DNA of 64,000 bases from Adineta steineri (taxonomy: Eukaryota > Rotifera > Eurotatoria > Adinetida > Adinetidae). The stretch's first letter is position 1. Each line of letters opens with the position of its first letter. The stretch spans positions 321,927-385,926 of the forward strand of contig CAJNOI010000040.1 of the NCBI GenBank assembly GCA_905250115.1. Reading direction: 5' to 3'. Under the pieces are notes generated by a model that saw nothing but the letters and a program-made list of their open reading frames with translations, was not told the DNA's origin and made no database searches. A program made the position numbers and the translations under genes. Below, one piece after another: positions 15,072 through 27,747 of the stretch.

Positions 15072-18000
15072 CTAAGCAGTAGTAGGTGCAAATGTCAAAT
15101 GTGAACTATGTCGACTTGTTGATGCTGTTGGAAATTGTTGTAAAATATTATTGATTTTTTCTTGTTGAGTTTTTAAATCTGTCATATGTCGATTAAATTC
15201 ATGATATTTTGTATTTATTTGTGTATGCATTGTAGTAATCCATTCTGTTGAAAGTCCAACACCACTTGAACCAATTGCTGCTGCTGCTGATTTTGCTTTA
15301 TCATCAATTTTTGGTATATTTGTTGATGTTGTTTTTGAATCTTGATTACCTCCGGTTTGTATTAAACCATAATCTTGTAAGCGAGTAAAATTTTTAAGAA
15401 ATGGTGTGTCTATTTGTATACGAAATGTTTTATTTAATAAATCTTGCCAATAACTAGATTGATAATCAATTACTCGAAAACGACGAATAGATGAAAATAA
15501 ATTTTGTTTTCGTAGTTTTCGTTCAACATCAAGTGTTAATTTAACACGCATTTCTAAACGTTTAACAGTTGCTACGCGCATAACACTTGCAATATCATCA
15601 ACAGCTAAACCAACTAGTAAATTCATTATTATTATTGACATTACAATAATAAATATAATAAAAAAGAAATATGTTATACCAAAATAATTTGCATCCTCAC
15701 CATGAAAAATTCCTAGAAAATAAATTCAATTTAACTCATTCTTTTCAATGATAAATGTAGATAAAGAGAAATGCTAACCTTCATATTCAAATTCTCCAAT
15801 CATCATAACACAAGTTTTCAGTAGACTATTTCCAAAATGTTGAAATGGATTATGATTTTGTAATAACATATGAAAAGCTAATGCAAAACCAATAATAAAT
15901 AAGAAGAAAACAAGAAAAAATCTTGAAAATGTATGTAAAATATCTGTTAACATAACAACATAGATTCCAAATCTTGGAAATTTTTGTATAAATAAAACTA
16001 ATGCAAACCATGTTAAAAATACTCCTAAAGCACCTATTTGCCATTGTACAACACATCGATAACCAATTTCTCTTGAACATGAATTTAAATCAACTGTAAA
16101 TATAATTGCAAGAATAAATGCTGATAATTCGACGGCATTTTCTAAATTAATATAATCTAAAAGTTCAGATGCCATTTGAAATATTTCTTTAACAATTTGA
16201 ATTGATGCCAAAACAATAACAAGCCATTTAAATACATGTATGACTTGTATACGTGGTTTTAAAGTTTCAAGTTCTTCTGTATGATTAGTTTTTACGATGG
16301 AACATAATTCATAACATGAAAATTCCGACATTTGATCATGTGTTATATTAAAACGATAGGGAGCAAAAGTAAGAAATACATATGTTGTTAATGATGCAAC
16401 AAATAATAGATAAAATAAAAAATTAATATAATATACATAACGTGCATATAATTTCCATTTATAATCAAGTAGAGAATGTACTAAAGGATGATCAAGTAAA
16501 TATTCACGATTATATTCAACCATTAATGTAAAAGGATGATCTAATTGTATATTTTTACGATCTTTTGGTTGTTCAGTAAACATATATGGATATAATCGAC
16601 CATCTGGTTCGAAAGTTTTTTCACCTAGAAAATAAATTGACTTATCAAAATATCATAGATATTAGCTATGTCTTGGTAGAATATGTTTAGGAGACTCGTT
16701 CGTGAGTACGGACATTTGATTTTATAATAATTATAATATAATATGTAGATGTAAATCAGAATTAAATTACTAATGATTTCTTCTAACAAATGCATAAATA
16801 ATATTGGAATTGTAAAATAACAACAAAAATAAAAATTAAATATTACCTCTTCAATAAACAACTGGATCGCAATGAATTATTTCAGAGTTGGAACCGGACG
16901 GATTTTTTTCATCCGCACAGGTCCGGCCAGTTTGAAAATTTGTCCGGTCCGGTCCGGCCGGACTACTTTTGACCTCAATCCGGCAAAAATCCGGTTTTGT
17001 CTGGTCCGGTTAGATTTTTCGTCCGGTTTGTCCGATTTTGTCCGGGCCGGATAGATTTTTCGTCCGGTCTTGTCCGATCCGGCCGGACCGGAACCGGATT
17101 GCCGGATCGGTTCCAGCTCTGAATTATTTGTTTTACTTTTATATGTATACATATATAATAAACATGATCGAATCATGTATGTTACATGATAATATAACTA
17201 AATAGATCTTCTGTAATACCTGATGTTTTGCTGACTATTATGGAGAGATATGGATATGAGGGTGACCGGACAATTAAGCTTCCCGACAATTCAGTATCCG
17301 TATAAAGAAGATAATAGAGAACACAAAAAATTCGTATGTGATTTATTGGATGAATTTTAAAGTGAAGCACACAGTTATGCGAAATCTTTCGATGATACTA
17401 ATGGCCAGCTAGAATAGCCTTCTTTGGTTCAATCAGTCATCTTTAGTAAAACAAATAACTTTTCGAAATATATTTCGTTTATCTATGTAATCGACACAAT
17501 TGCTTGTGTACTTATCTGTTATTATTATTAGTACAAAATGTTAGTTGTAAAATCCTCCAAAACACTCACATCCTCTCTATTATCTTCTTTTCATTTGATT
17601 ACAAGAGGAATAGATTTTAAAAGTGTACACGTTCTGTTTAATTTTTGATGTTAATGTTATTCTGGTGAAGTAAAATTACTTTCTTGTACTCTCTAATTTC
17701 TTCTTTATATAGGGAGGGGGGGGGGTGAACTCAACTGTCGGTGTACCTTGTAGATTTAGTTTTCTATGATGTCTATAGAGTCGGACAATATATAGATAAT
17801 ACTTGTTGAATAACTATTATTTATAATAATATATGGAGTTGAAGAGTACGACTTTAAAGAATATGTACTATGTCTTTTTTGAAAAACTATTATTATTTTT
17901 CGTGTAATTTCTATCGTGAAAGAACTGTTCTATTATATTCTTCAGTACCCATCTCTCCAATTTATTCTACTAATGAATTAGTTATCTACGTATTGATCTT

Positions 18001-21000
18001 CATGAGTATGAATACTTATAACTTACTTTTTTTATCTGCCCAATAGGTAAGAAGAAATTGATCATCAAGAAATTCATATGAATAAACAAATGTTAATTTA
18101 TGAAATTGTGTATCATCTTTTGTTAAACCACTTGTATCAGCATTTTTATTATTTAATTGTTCTTCTAATTCAAGAATATCTTCTGCAGTTAATTGTTTTC
18201 GTTGTTTTTTCTTTTTCTTTTTCTTTTCTTGTTCATCATTCTTAGTTGATAATGTTTGGTCAACTTTATTTGTTCCAAGTACTGTACAACATTTATTCAA
18301 TACAATTAATGCAACATCAGGCATTTGTCGTATTAATTTTCTTAATGGTGTATCCCAACGATCTGTTTGTTTATCATAATGAGCATTACGTAAAATTAAT
18401 TCCCATTTAGGATTATTAACTAACGTTTCAGCAACACTATTCTGATTAGAACCAATAGCTAAATCAAGACAATTATCATTACTTGTTGTACGTTTATCAA
18501 TTTCAGCACCATTCTTTAATAAAATTTTAACTATATCAGGGTGTCCACTACGTGAAGCTAAATGTAGAGGTGTCTGTAGATTTTTATCAACTGGATCAAT
18601 AGGACTATGATTTTCAATTAATGTTAGAACACTATTATATCGACCGCGGTCAGCAGCACAATGTATTGGTAACCAAGATATCATATTACGTGCTTGTAAA
18701 TCGCAATTTTGTGCAAGTAAAAGTTTTATAATGGCGGAATGACCTTCCGATGCAGCAATATGAAGTGCTAAAAGAAAAAAAAAGTTATCGCTTAGAAATT
18801 TGGAACTATTTATTGAGTACGTGTGATTTGTTAAGGAGAAAAGTATTCTTTATTGCAAAAATATTCCTATACATTTTCTAAAATTACCTGTATTTGATCC
18901 ATCATCGCGTTCTTCTAATATGTTAAGTCTATCTCGAGCTGTTTTATAATGATCATTAATATGTTCAATAAAAACTTTTAAAACATCTAAACGATTTCTT
19001 TTACAACATAACATTAATGCTGTATATTCATCATCATCTTTCATTGTTAACGAAGCACCTTTTCTCAATAATTCTTTAACAATATCAACATGACCCGAGT
19101 CAGCAGCTGCATGTAAACCAGTTCGACTATATCGATCGATTTCATTGACAGCTAATTGTTCTTTATCTTTATCAACGTGTTCACTTGCATGATATAAAAG
19201 TACTTGGAGTGTTTCAATATGATTACCCATCGATGCTAAATAAACAGGACCCCGTTCAACTTTATCACGATCATTAAACATATCAGCACCAGCTTCTAAT
19301 AGAAGTTTAACACATCTTACATGACCAAATTTAGCAGCTAAAAGTAGAGCTGTTTCACCTTTATTATGCTTTTTTACAATAAAATCTGTATCTTTCTAAA
19401 ATGGAAATATTTTCAACATAAATAATTAGCAGAAAAATTCATTTTACTTGTTTTGATAATGCATATGCTAAAACATTTTCTTTATTATGTGCAGCTGCTT
19501 TATGTAAAATAGTTTCATTTTCATTATCAACATCATTAATATTACCTCCAGCATCAACTAATTTTTCTAGGATTTCAACTGAATCATTTTTTGCACATAA
19601 ATGTATCGGAGTTTGCCCATCTTCACGTTTAGCTGATAGCTCAGCATTTTTTGAAAGAAGTAATTCAACTATTGGAAAATTAGCTGATATAACAGCCAAA
19701 TGTAAAAGTGTATTCTTTTCGGTATCAACGGCTTTAATAACATCATCGAAGTTTTCATGTTCATTAAATATTGTAAAAAACATTTCGAAAATATTATAAT
19801 GAGAATTTTTACAAGCATGTGCAAATGGAATTGCACCTGTTTGATCAGCTGCTAATACATCAGCACCATGTTCAATTAATACACGTGCAGTATCAGCACT
19901 ACCATAAAAACAAGCACCATGTAATGGCTGCATTCCTTGACGATCCTTTGCCTGAAAAATATAAATGTAATAGAAGAAAATAATGAATAAATACGAACTT
20001 CAATGTTAGCATTTGCTGATAGAAGTATTTTTGCACATAAGACATTATTACGTTCACATGCATGATGTAAAGGTCTATAAACAAAGATATATAATAATAT
20101 TACAATTATATAATGTACGTTGATATTTGTATTTTCATTTTTAAACTTATTTTTCTTTTAAAATTTACATCGAATTCTTCCTTACAAACTTCTCTTAATC
20201 CTAAAATATATGTTGAGATTATGAGTAATATTATTTATACAGATCAAATTTCTATTATTTGAAATCGAATAATTCAAGTATATTGAGTTTTTTCAAAATA
20301 TCACCTTCATTGAAATATAATATATCGACTCTATATTTGTGTCTTCTGCTTATGAAAATTCTTTCAAGAATAAATCAAAAACTAATTACAACTTACGTAG
20401 CAAGAAAATCATCTCGTGCATTTATATCAGCACGAGCATGAATTAAATATCGAACAATTTTTTCATAGATATCAGCCTAAATCAATAAGTAGTTAAAGTA
20501 AAGAAAAAAAAACAAAGATTACTTGACTATCTTTTTCAACTCGAAATCGAGCAATATAATGAAGTGGTGTCATACCATCTTCACCTGCTTTATTAATTTC
20601 AACATGACATTGTTCAATAAGAAATTGACATATATTTAAATGATGAAAACGTGCAGCATAATGTAATGCTGTTAATTTCGTTTCCGGATCACGCCGACTA
20701 AAAAATATTTTTAAATTTGACATATTGTCTTTAAATAAAGCTTTTAAATGTTCTAAATTTCCATTTCGTGCTGCCTATAGATAATCAATAAAATAAGCAA
20801 ATTTCATCAATAAATGCAATATGTTACTTGAAATTGATCAATTTTTCGACTTGTTACTGATTCTTGTCGCTCAAGTTCAGATTTTAAAATTGATTTACGC
20901 TTTGTCAATTTTTTAACTTTTTTATTACCATTATCAGAAAGTAATGCAAATTCTTCGTCGTTATTTGATGAAAAACGGACATGAAGATCAGAGAAACTGT

Positions 21001-21061
21001 GCAATGCACTAGATAAATTGTTATCACTTTCACCAGCTATTTTACCACTCATTGCTTTCAT
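15072..21061 (-). CDS. TRPA1: TRPA1-like ankyrin-repeat cation channel
   Basis: Large sensory cation channel of the TRPA family (heat, irritant or electrophile sensing in animals). The N-terminal exon (from 21061) is charged. Exons at about 20774-20523, 20450-19400, 19390-18850 and 18770-18027 encode a long ankyrin array (for example TALHYAARFHHLNICQFLIE, QTPIHLCAKNDSVEILEKLV, QTPLHLASRSGHPDIVKILL). Just before the membrane domain, CLDLAIGSNQNSVAETLV and TPLRKLIRQMPDVALIVL are TRPA1 signatures. Exons 16626-15780 and 15711-15072 carry six helices and the pore segment MMIGEFEYEG, followed by a TRP-like helix (MNLLVGLAVDDI) and a C-terminal coiled stretch. The intron at about 16627-18026 is far larger than the rest and hosts a MITE. 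The start is the first ATG of the upstream exon; MSGK four codons on is an alternative. Confidence 0.93.
16883..17121. mobile_element. hAT-like MITE rich in TCCGG, 239 bp, in TRPA1 intron
   Basis: The ends are CAGAGTTGGAACCGG and the complement of CAGAGCTGGAACCGA. The octamer AATTATTT flanks it exactly on both sides (16875-16882 and 17122-17129). The interior is built of many GTCCGG/CCGGCC words, so it is much richer in G+C than the surrounding intron and is highly self-complementary. Neither open frame across it (one per strand) is a gene. The perfect duplication suggests relatively recent insertion. Confidence 0.87.
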
Positions 21062-24000
21062 TTTTGTATATAAAACAATTTTAATCCTATAAATAATATT
21101 AAAAATATATTTTCATTTTTATTTTAAACCAAATACTCACCACTTTTAATAATCTTTGTTAATATTCTTATCGTCGTTAGTAACGGCTAAAAAACGAAAA
21201 GAAAGGATTGCTTTAATACATTAAGGTTTCGAAATGTATGTCTTATTCATTATGAAAAAAAGGATTGCATGAACCTACGATTCTTTCGCCTTCATTCTAT
21301 TAAATGAAAAGATGTGTAACGAAAAAAAAACAATAAAACAACAGTGGTTAAAACATCTCACATGTTCTCCTTCCTCTTTTTTTGTATGCACGCCAAATAT
21401 ACGATTCATCGTCATCACTAAACACGCAAGAAAAAAAATCTTTAGGCGCAGCAGAGAGTCGAGAGCATGTAATATTATAGAAATCTTATTATACGGTCAG
21501 TACATACAATACCGAAATAGTCATTACTTTTCTCTCATAAAATACGATCGAAATAATTATTTATCGGCTATTGACATTTAAGTACAAAGAGAATAGAAAA
21601 GAGAAGTAGTAACACCATTGAGTTTATTGTAAAACTTGATTTTATACGAAATAAAAACTCAATAAAATGAAAGCGTATACGTCTATAAATCAATAATAAG
21701 TCTTATACATTCAAATAATTAGATGTATTTACTTTTGTTTTCTTTTTAACGATGTCTATTGAATCGATTAATATTCAAAGTATATTTAATTAATAATTGA
21801 AACATCTCTATAAAATATATTCTCTCGAATTAAATTTATTCTCAGTAAATAATGAAATAGCTCAATACCAGATATGTCATAGTATTTATTAGGCAAAGAA
21901 ACTTACTTTTTTTAGAATAAATATTGATATAACAGACATGTACCTCTTCTCTACGTAAGGTCATACTTTTACCTTATCTCACCACTTGTGTATTCTGGTA
22001 TTTTCTTCCAAAAAAAATCAAAAATGATAAGAATTACAAAAAAAAGAGCCGATTTAACATTATATATATAATAAGATCGTTAACGTTTTAATACATGTTC
22101 ATCAATATTTATATAGAATTATGTTCTATATCTTCAGATTACATGTAGCGCAATTATTTCTATTAAATCTTAAAATTTACTCGATTATGCTACTAATCCA
22201 TCTAGAATACTCTAATTCCGTTTACATTTTAAAAGAGTTATACAAAATGAAATAAATATAGAAAATTAGATCGAACTAGTATTTACTAAGCAATGAAGAG
22301 CTTGTAAAATTTATATTTAAGATTAGTCTAGTGGAAGTACAAAAAATATTTCCTGATTTACGCGTGAAAAAAACCTAAGACTTGATTTTGAAGAAATATC
22401 TTGTTTTTATTTTAGCAATAATGAAGAAAAGAACATAATGGAAGTGATACATAAATGATAAAAAATTAAAATATATAAGACAAAATGTTTGAGTTTGATA
22501 TAAATATATATATAATAACAAAAAAACCATAAATATATAATTAATACTTAAATCAGTATATTGGATAAACTCCATAAAAGCCTTCAATTTTCTATTGAAT
22601 TACCTATAAAATTCAGAATAAAAAAAATAATCATGTTTCAGCAAAAATAAACTTACAGCAGATTAAGGAACGATGATATTACATGTTGACTGGCAATAAA
22701 TTTGAAACTCTCATCAATTCATGTTGTATCTGTTTTATTCTTTGTATTGTAATAAAACTATTGCCATAAGAACTCTTTCATTCATTTTAACTACTGCTAT
22801 TGATCAATTGACATGAACATAATATACGTAGTTTTTAAGATTTTTTATAAACATAACTAGCAAAAGAAAATATTTAATGACTTGATATGTAAAAAATTCA
22901 TTTTGAAATTAACATATGTATATAGAATTAACACTAATTATTATTAGCGTAGGTGTTACATACATGAATAAATTACAGCGAATGAAAATTTAAGATGTAC
23001 AGATATTGCGTACGGCGAGCCTTGTTCACCGTAAGATACGCACAAGTAACTTGCGCACAACTGATCTGTGCACGAAATAAAATTTCATATTATATAGCTC
23101 GACACAGAATAAAAATCGAAATATATGGGAGCAACCATAACATATATATGACAAAGACATTTAAAGATGATCAAAAAATTATTTTGAATCTAACTAATGA
23201 GCTTATGAGTATTTCAATTAAAACTAGTTGAGCTGCTTACTTAATTGACCTTTTATTATCTTACCGACCATATATATGAATTTTTTATCTCGTGTGCAAC
23301 ATTCGGGATCCTGAAAATTTGATTTTGTCTAAACAATTCAGTATGACGAATATATGACATATTATCTGTAAAGTCTTAAATGAATGGGATTAGACACCAC
23401 TTGAAATATCTATAGATTAGATATACTTATTTCAATATAGATTTTAATTTATTACATTGTAAATATAATTAAGATAATATCTGCTTTATTTTTTTCTTCT
23501 CCTTAAAATAAATCTTCTGACTAGACAAGTTACCACTTTCTATATTAAATATTTCTTTCCTCTATAAAAATATACAACATTATTTTTTTCCAAGGTAGAG
23601 TTGAACCCCTCCAGGAAAGCAGAAAGTATACAAAATAAAGTTTTTTTTTCAAATGCCCTGATATTTTTTACGCTTTTCAATGATACGAATACAGATAAAT
23701 ACTCCTATCATAAACAAACTTGTTTTATAATTATAAAATACATCATTAACACCTCAAAAAACAATATTTGACTTCTGATATCTACAGAAAAATCTCTACT
23801 TTATTTTCTCTCCTCTAAAAATGCGTAATATATTTCCTAGACACCATAAAACATCACCCCATATTTCAGAAGTATATAAAATCATTCTTTTTTAGAACAT
23901 GATGTTTATTATTTAGAAAAAGGTAAAAAAAAATCAAAATCATTTTCTTTAATAAATATTCATTTTGTATTTTAATCTAAACAGAATGGTAAATTATCTG

Positions 24001-25175
24001 TAACAAAAACTTACCAAATATAAGTTATTGCCATTTTCAGGTTTGTCTATATATTTTAATCCAATAGATTTTTATTCATCGATCACTATTCCATGTTCCG
24101 AAGGTAGTCATGAATAGATTTTGATAGTAGGCGTTTTTCTTATATATTGTACGCATGGTAATGATGTGGAAAGATCATTTGTAACAGCTGTAATAATTGA
24201 AAGAATAATATTGCAAATAGAAAAGATATGAAAAAATTTTTGATGTTTCTTTTTATTTAAGTATTTTTTTAACATACTCAGTTCAAGTATCTATGTTGAG
24301 GGATACTTGATATATTTTGAGTATCTTTTGCACTTTTTTATTATTGCTCATGCCAGATTTAATTGAGTATTTCAATTAATTAAATAGTCAAGATTATGAG
24401 TATTATTCTAACAACTACTTATAGAAATTTGAATAGAAAAGATTTTTAAAAGTCTTCTTATTCTTTTTAATCCCATAAGTTTTTATTTTACACGAAACTA
24501 GATTATAGAAATATTTTGTTTTTTTTAATAACCTCGACTTCCTCTATGAAATAATTAGATTAAAGATCTCTCATTAGACATTATAGAAACTGTAATATAA
24601 ATTTAAAAGATTAATTTAGATTTACTCAAATATTTTATACTTCTCTCAAGGATTAAATTATTCTAAGTGTCATGTTTATTGAATCAATAAAATTATTAAA
24701 ACCTCTATTTTACTTCTATTTATATTAGTTTCTATATATTATTCATTAAAATTATTATTTTTCTTCTTTCAAAATAATTTTTGTTTTTCTACCTTTATTT
24801 TTCTTTTAGCGATTTACTGATTGATGTTTAATATAATACATCACGACATAAAACAACAGAACTGCATCATCAATAAAGCAATATTTTATCCTCTTCTCTC
24901 AACGAAGCCAATAAAAACATTTCTTTGTGCCTTTTTCCAGATGCGTCATCGTGATGTCTCTGACGTAGCTCATTCTTCATGAAGATAGTCGACGAATGGA
25001 TATCGATATAAAAGAAAAGAATCTATTGCATTCTAATACTAGATGTACTCATACAATCGACGAAAAGAAAGGATTACATTCTTTAAAATATCAAAGAAAA
25101 AAAACATTCAATAGATTAATATAATCACAAAGTCTCAAGTAAATTTCTTCTTTTTAATTCTAGATTGAAATAAGA
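21062..25175. other. 4.1 kb intergenic region between TRPA1 and the first desaturase
   Basis: No gene is recognised. A local GC-rich patch with short inverted words lies at about 23005-23080, and a 9 bp inverted repeat in a GTATC-rich stretch at 24283-24310. The last few hundred bases should include the upstream regions of the flanking genes. Confidence 0.4.
24283..24310. repeat. Short inverted repeat TCAAGTATC/GATACTTGA
   Basis: Perfect 9 bp arms (24283-24291 and 24302-24310) are separated by 10 nt. Further GAGTATC and AAGTATT words lie on both sides. This resembles the AAGTATTTGAGTATC-type ends of some degenerate DNA transposons, but no element boundary is visible. Confidence 0.4.
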
Positions 25176-26644
25176 ATGGGTCAATATATAACAACACATG
25201 AATTTTATCATGCATATACTGATGAACCCCATGCAACGCGTCGAAAGGAAATACTTAGTAAATAAATATCAAAATAGAAATAAAATTTAACTTAATTTTT
25301 AATTTTTATTTAGAAAAATATCCCGAGATAAAACAACTAATGGGTCATGATTGGCGTATGTCAATTCAAGTAACTATATCTGTTATTATACAAATTAGTG
25401 TTGCAATACTTCTACGAGAAGCTTCATGGTTAAAATTAATTTTATTTGCATACGTTATTGGTGGAACAATAAATCATACCTTATCATTAGCATTACATGA
25501 ATTAACACATAATTTAGCATTTGGTCATTCACGACCGATGTGTAATCGTTTGTTGGGTTTTTTTGCTAATTTACCATTAGGTGTACCAGCATCGATAACG
25601 CTTAAAAAATATCATCTTGATCATCATCGGTAAAAATCCATCTTTTTATTTTCTTTATATTTAAATTGAATTTGTTTCTTTTCAACAAAAAAAGATTTCA
25701 AGGTGATACAGTCTATGATACAGATGTTCCAACACGTTTAGAAGTTTTTTTATTTTCATCTCGTATTGGTAAATTAATATTTTTAATTATAATGCCATTT
25801 CTTTATTCATTTCGACCAATGTTTGTTTTCCCAAAAGCAATACATTTATTAGAAATACTTAACTTAATCATTGCATTTACATTTGATGGTGTAATGTTTT
25901 ATTATTTTGGTGGAAAAACATTACTATACTTTCTATTCAGTACTGCACTTGGATTGTCATTACATCCTATTTCTGGACATTTTATTGCTGAACATTATGT
26001 TTTTAAAGAAGGACATGAAACATATTCTTATTATGGACCATTGAATGCTATTACATACAATGTTGGTTATCATAATGAACGTAAGATTCTTGACATATAT
26101 ATATATGTTTATATGCATGGTTTTTTTATATATTGTTTAGATCATGATTTTCCATATATACCTGGTAGAAATTTACCAAAAGTACGCAAAATTGCTCCAG
26201 AATATTATGATCATTTACCACAATATACAAGGTAGATATTATCACTTTTTTAAGGGACTTCATGAGATGATTTATACTTACTCAGGAAGTAATTTATCAA
26301 ATAAAATAATACAAGTTAAACGAGATCACAACATTATCAAGTCATATCTAATAAAATATCTTTGTTAGTGATGAGATACTCATGTCTAATTTGAAAATAT
26401 TACAAAAAAAACAATTACTATCATTTTTGAAAAACCTTCAAATATTCAAATTTATATTTATACATGTAATTCATTTTTTTTTAGTTGGGTCAAGGTACTT
26501 TATGATTTTGTAATGAATGATAATGTTGGGCCTTGGTCACGGGTCACTCGACCAACCAAAGTTGGACGTGTTTCAGTACCAACTCAACAAGAATACGAAC
26601 AACAGTTAAAAAGTACTGTTTGCCAAGCTCATAAACAAGAGTAA
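25176..26644 (+). CDS. DEGS1: Sphingolipid delta-4 desaturase (DEGS), copy 1
   Basis: Dihydroceramide desaturase, an ER membrane di-iron enzyme that makes the 4,5-double bond of ceramide. It reads MGQYITTHEFYHAYTDEPHA, then [15 protein letters not shown], as in DEGS1. The three histidine boxes are intact: HELTHN, HLDHH and HNEHHDFP, the last rebuilt across an intron at about 26081-26141. Hydrophobic segments flank the boxes. Six exons; the last begins with SWVKVLYDFV at about 26485, after an unusually long (about 250 bp) intron. The length of about 340 aa fits the family. The start at 25176 gives the conserved MGQ N-terminus. It converges on a paralogue at 27748-29259 with matching intron positions, so the pair arose by inverted duplication. 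Confidence 0.95.
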
Positions 26645-27747
26645 AAAATGATATTTTTAATAATTCAATGTTACTTTATTTTTCAAAGGATAGTTAAGAG
26701 AATTTTAGTAAGCAAAAGATAAAAGAGAATACTTCTTTATTTTAATCCCGGCATAAAGATTCTATTAAAATTCAACTAATAACATCGGTGATTCTTTCTT
26801 TTGTTACTAATAATAGCGTTGTGTCAGATTCTTGTTCTTGTTTGTTTGCTTGTTTTATTCTTTCATCTCTAGTACTCATAACATCTCTATATTTTCATTG
26901 AAAAAAAAAATATTGTTTTCATTATCATTTGTTTATCTATATTGTACTTGTACGCTATTTTATTGTCTTTATTTTGTTTATTGCTTATGGCGCGCTTTCA
27001 AATACTATATATGTATGTGCGATGTGTCTTCCATATTTCATCATGTTCTAATTTTACTTTAAGAGAAGGAAAACAAAAGAACATAAATAAAAGCTCTATA
27101 CTCATAAAACAAAAAGAAGAAAAAGAATGAATTATTAAGCGTCGTTTTTCATTGATGAACAGAAAAACAGATGAAGTTGAAGCAAGAGAAGAAAACGAAG
27201 AGATAGCATACATGAACTTACGGACGGAGGAGATGAGAGAAAACATGGATAACACAAATCTACAGAGTTAATTTGTTTTTTGAGCATTATTAATTTTGCT
27301 TCAGATATCTCAAAGATTAAAAGTATGATCTCATATGCAAAGGACAAATGTTGTTTTTTTTTTGGTTCCGTTCAAGTCACTAACAATGGTGTTAATTTGC
27401 GAAGGATAAATAACATGCTTTTTTTTACTGGTTTATAAAAAAATAAATTTGTAATTCTATACAAAGAACGAGTGTTATTAACAAAATTAATAAATCCTAA
27501 CATTTACTTGAAACTACATATTTTCTTTGGTATAAAGTTAATAGAACTTGTCAAACGGATGTATTAATATGAACATGATTTTTGATTTGTTTTTTTCCTA
27601 ATAAATATTTGTCCTTTACATAGAAAACATAATCTCGGAGATTTCATCATAGATAGCAAAAGAAAAACACGGTGTCAAAAGTAAAAAGAAGTGAAAAACA
27701 ACATGAAAAATACACACACGCATAATTTATGGTTCTAGTTGATTCTT
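26645..27747. other. Spacer between convergent desaturase genes
   Basis: AT-rich 3' regions of both desaturase copies, with long A and T runs. The open frames seen here on both strands are low-complexity and not credible as genes. Confidence 0.4.

Noticed and set aside
16872-17176. Two overlapping frames with R/G/P-rich protein
   Set aside because: They lie across the TCCGG-rich MITE and the composition reflects the repeat.
22995-23231. 78-codon frame with Cys and Arg
   Set aside because: Odd composition comes from the GC-rich patch; no splice partners and no family.
23590-23640. Possible tRNA T-arm (GGGGTTCAACTC on the minus strand)
   Set aside because: No matching acceptor stem, D-arm or anticodon stem can be drawn around it.
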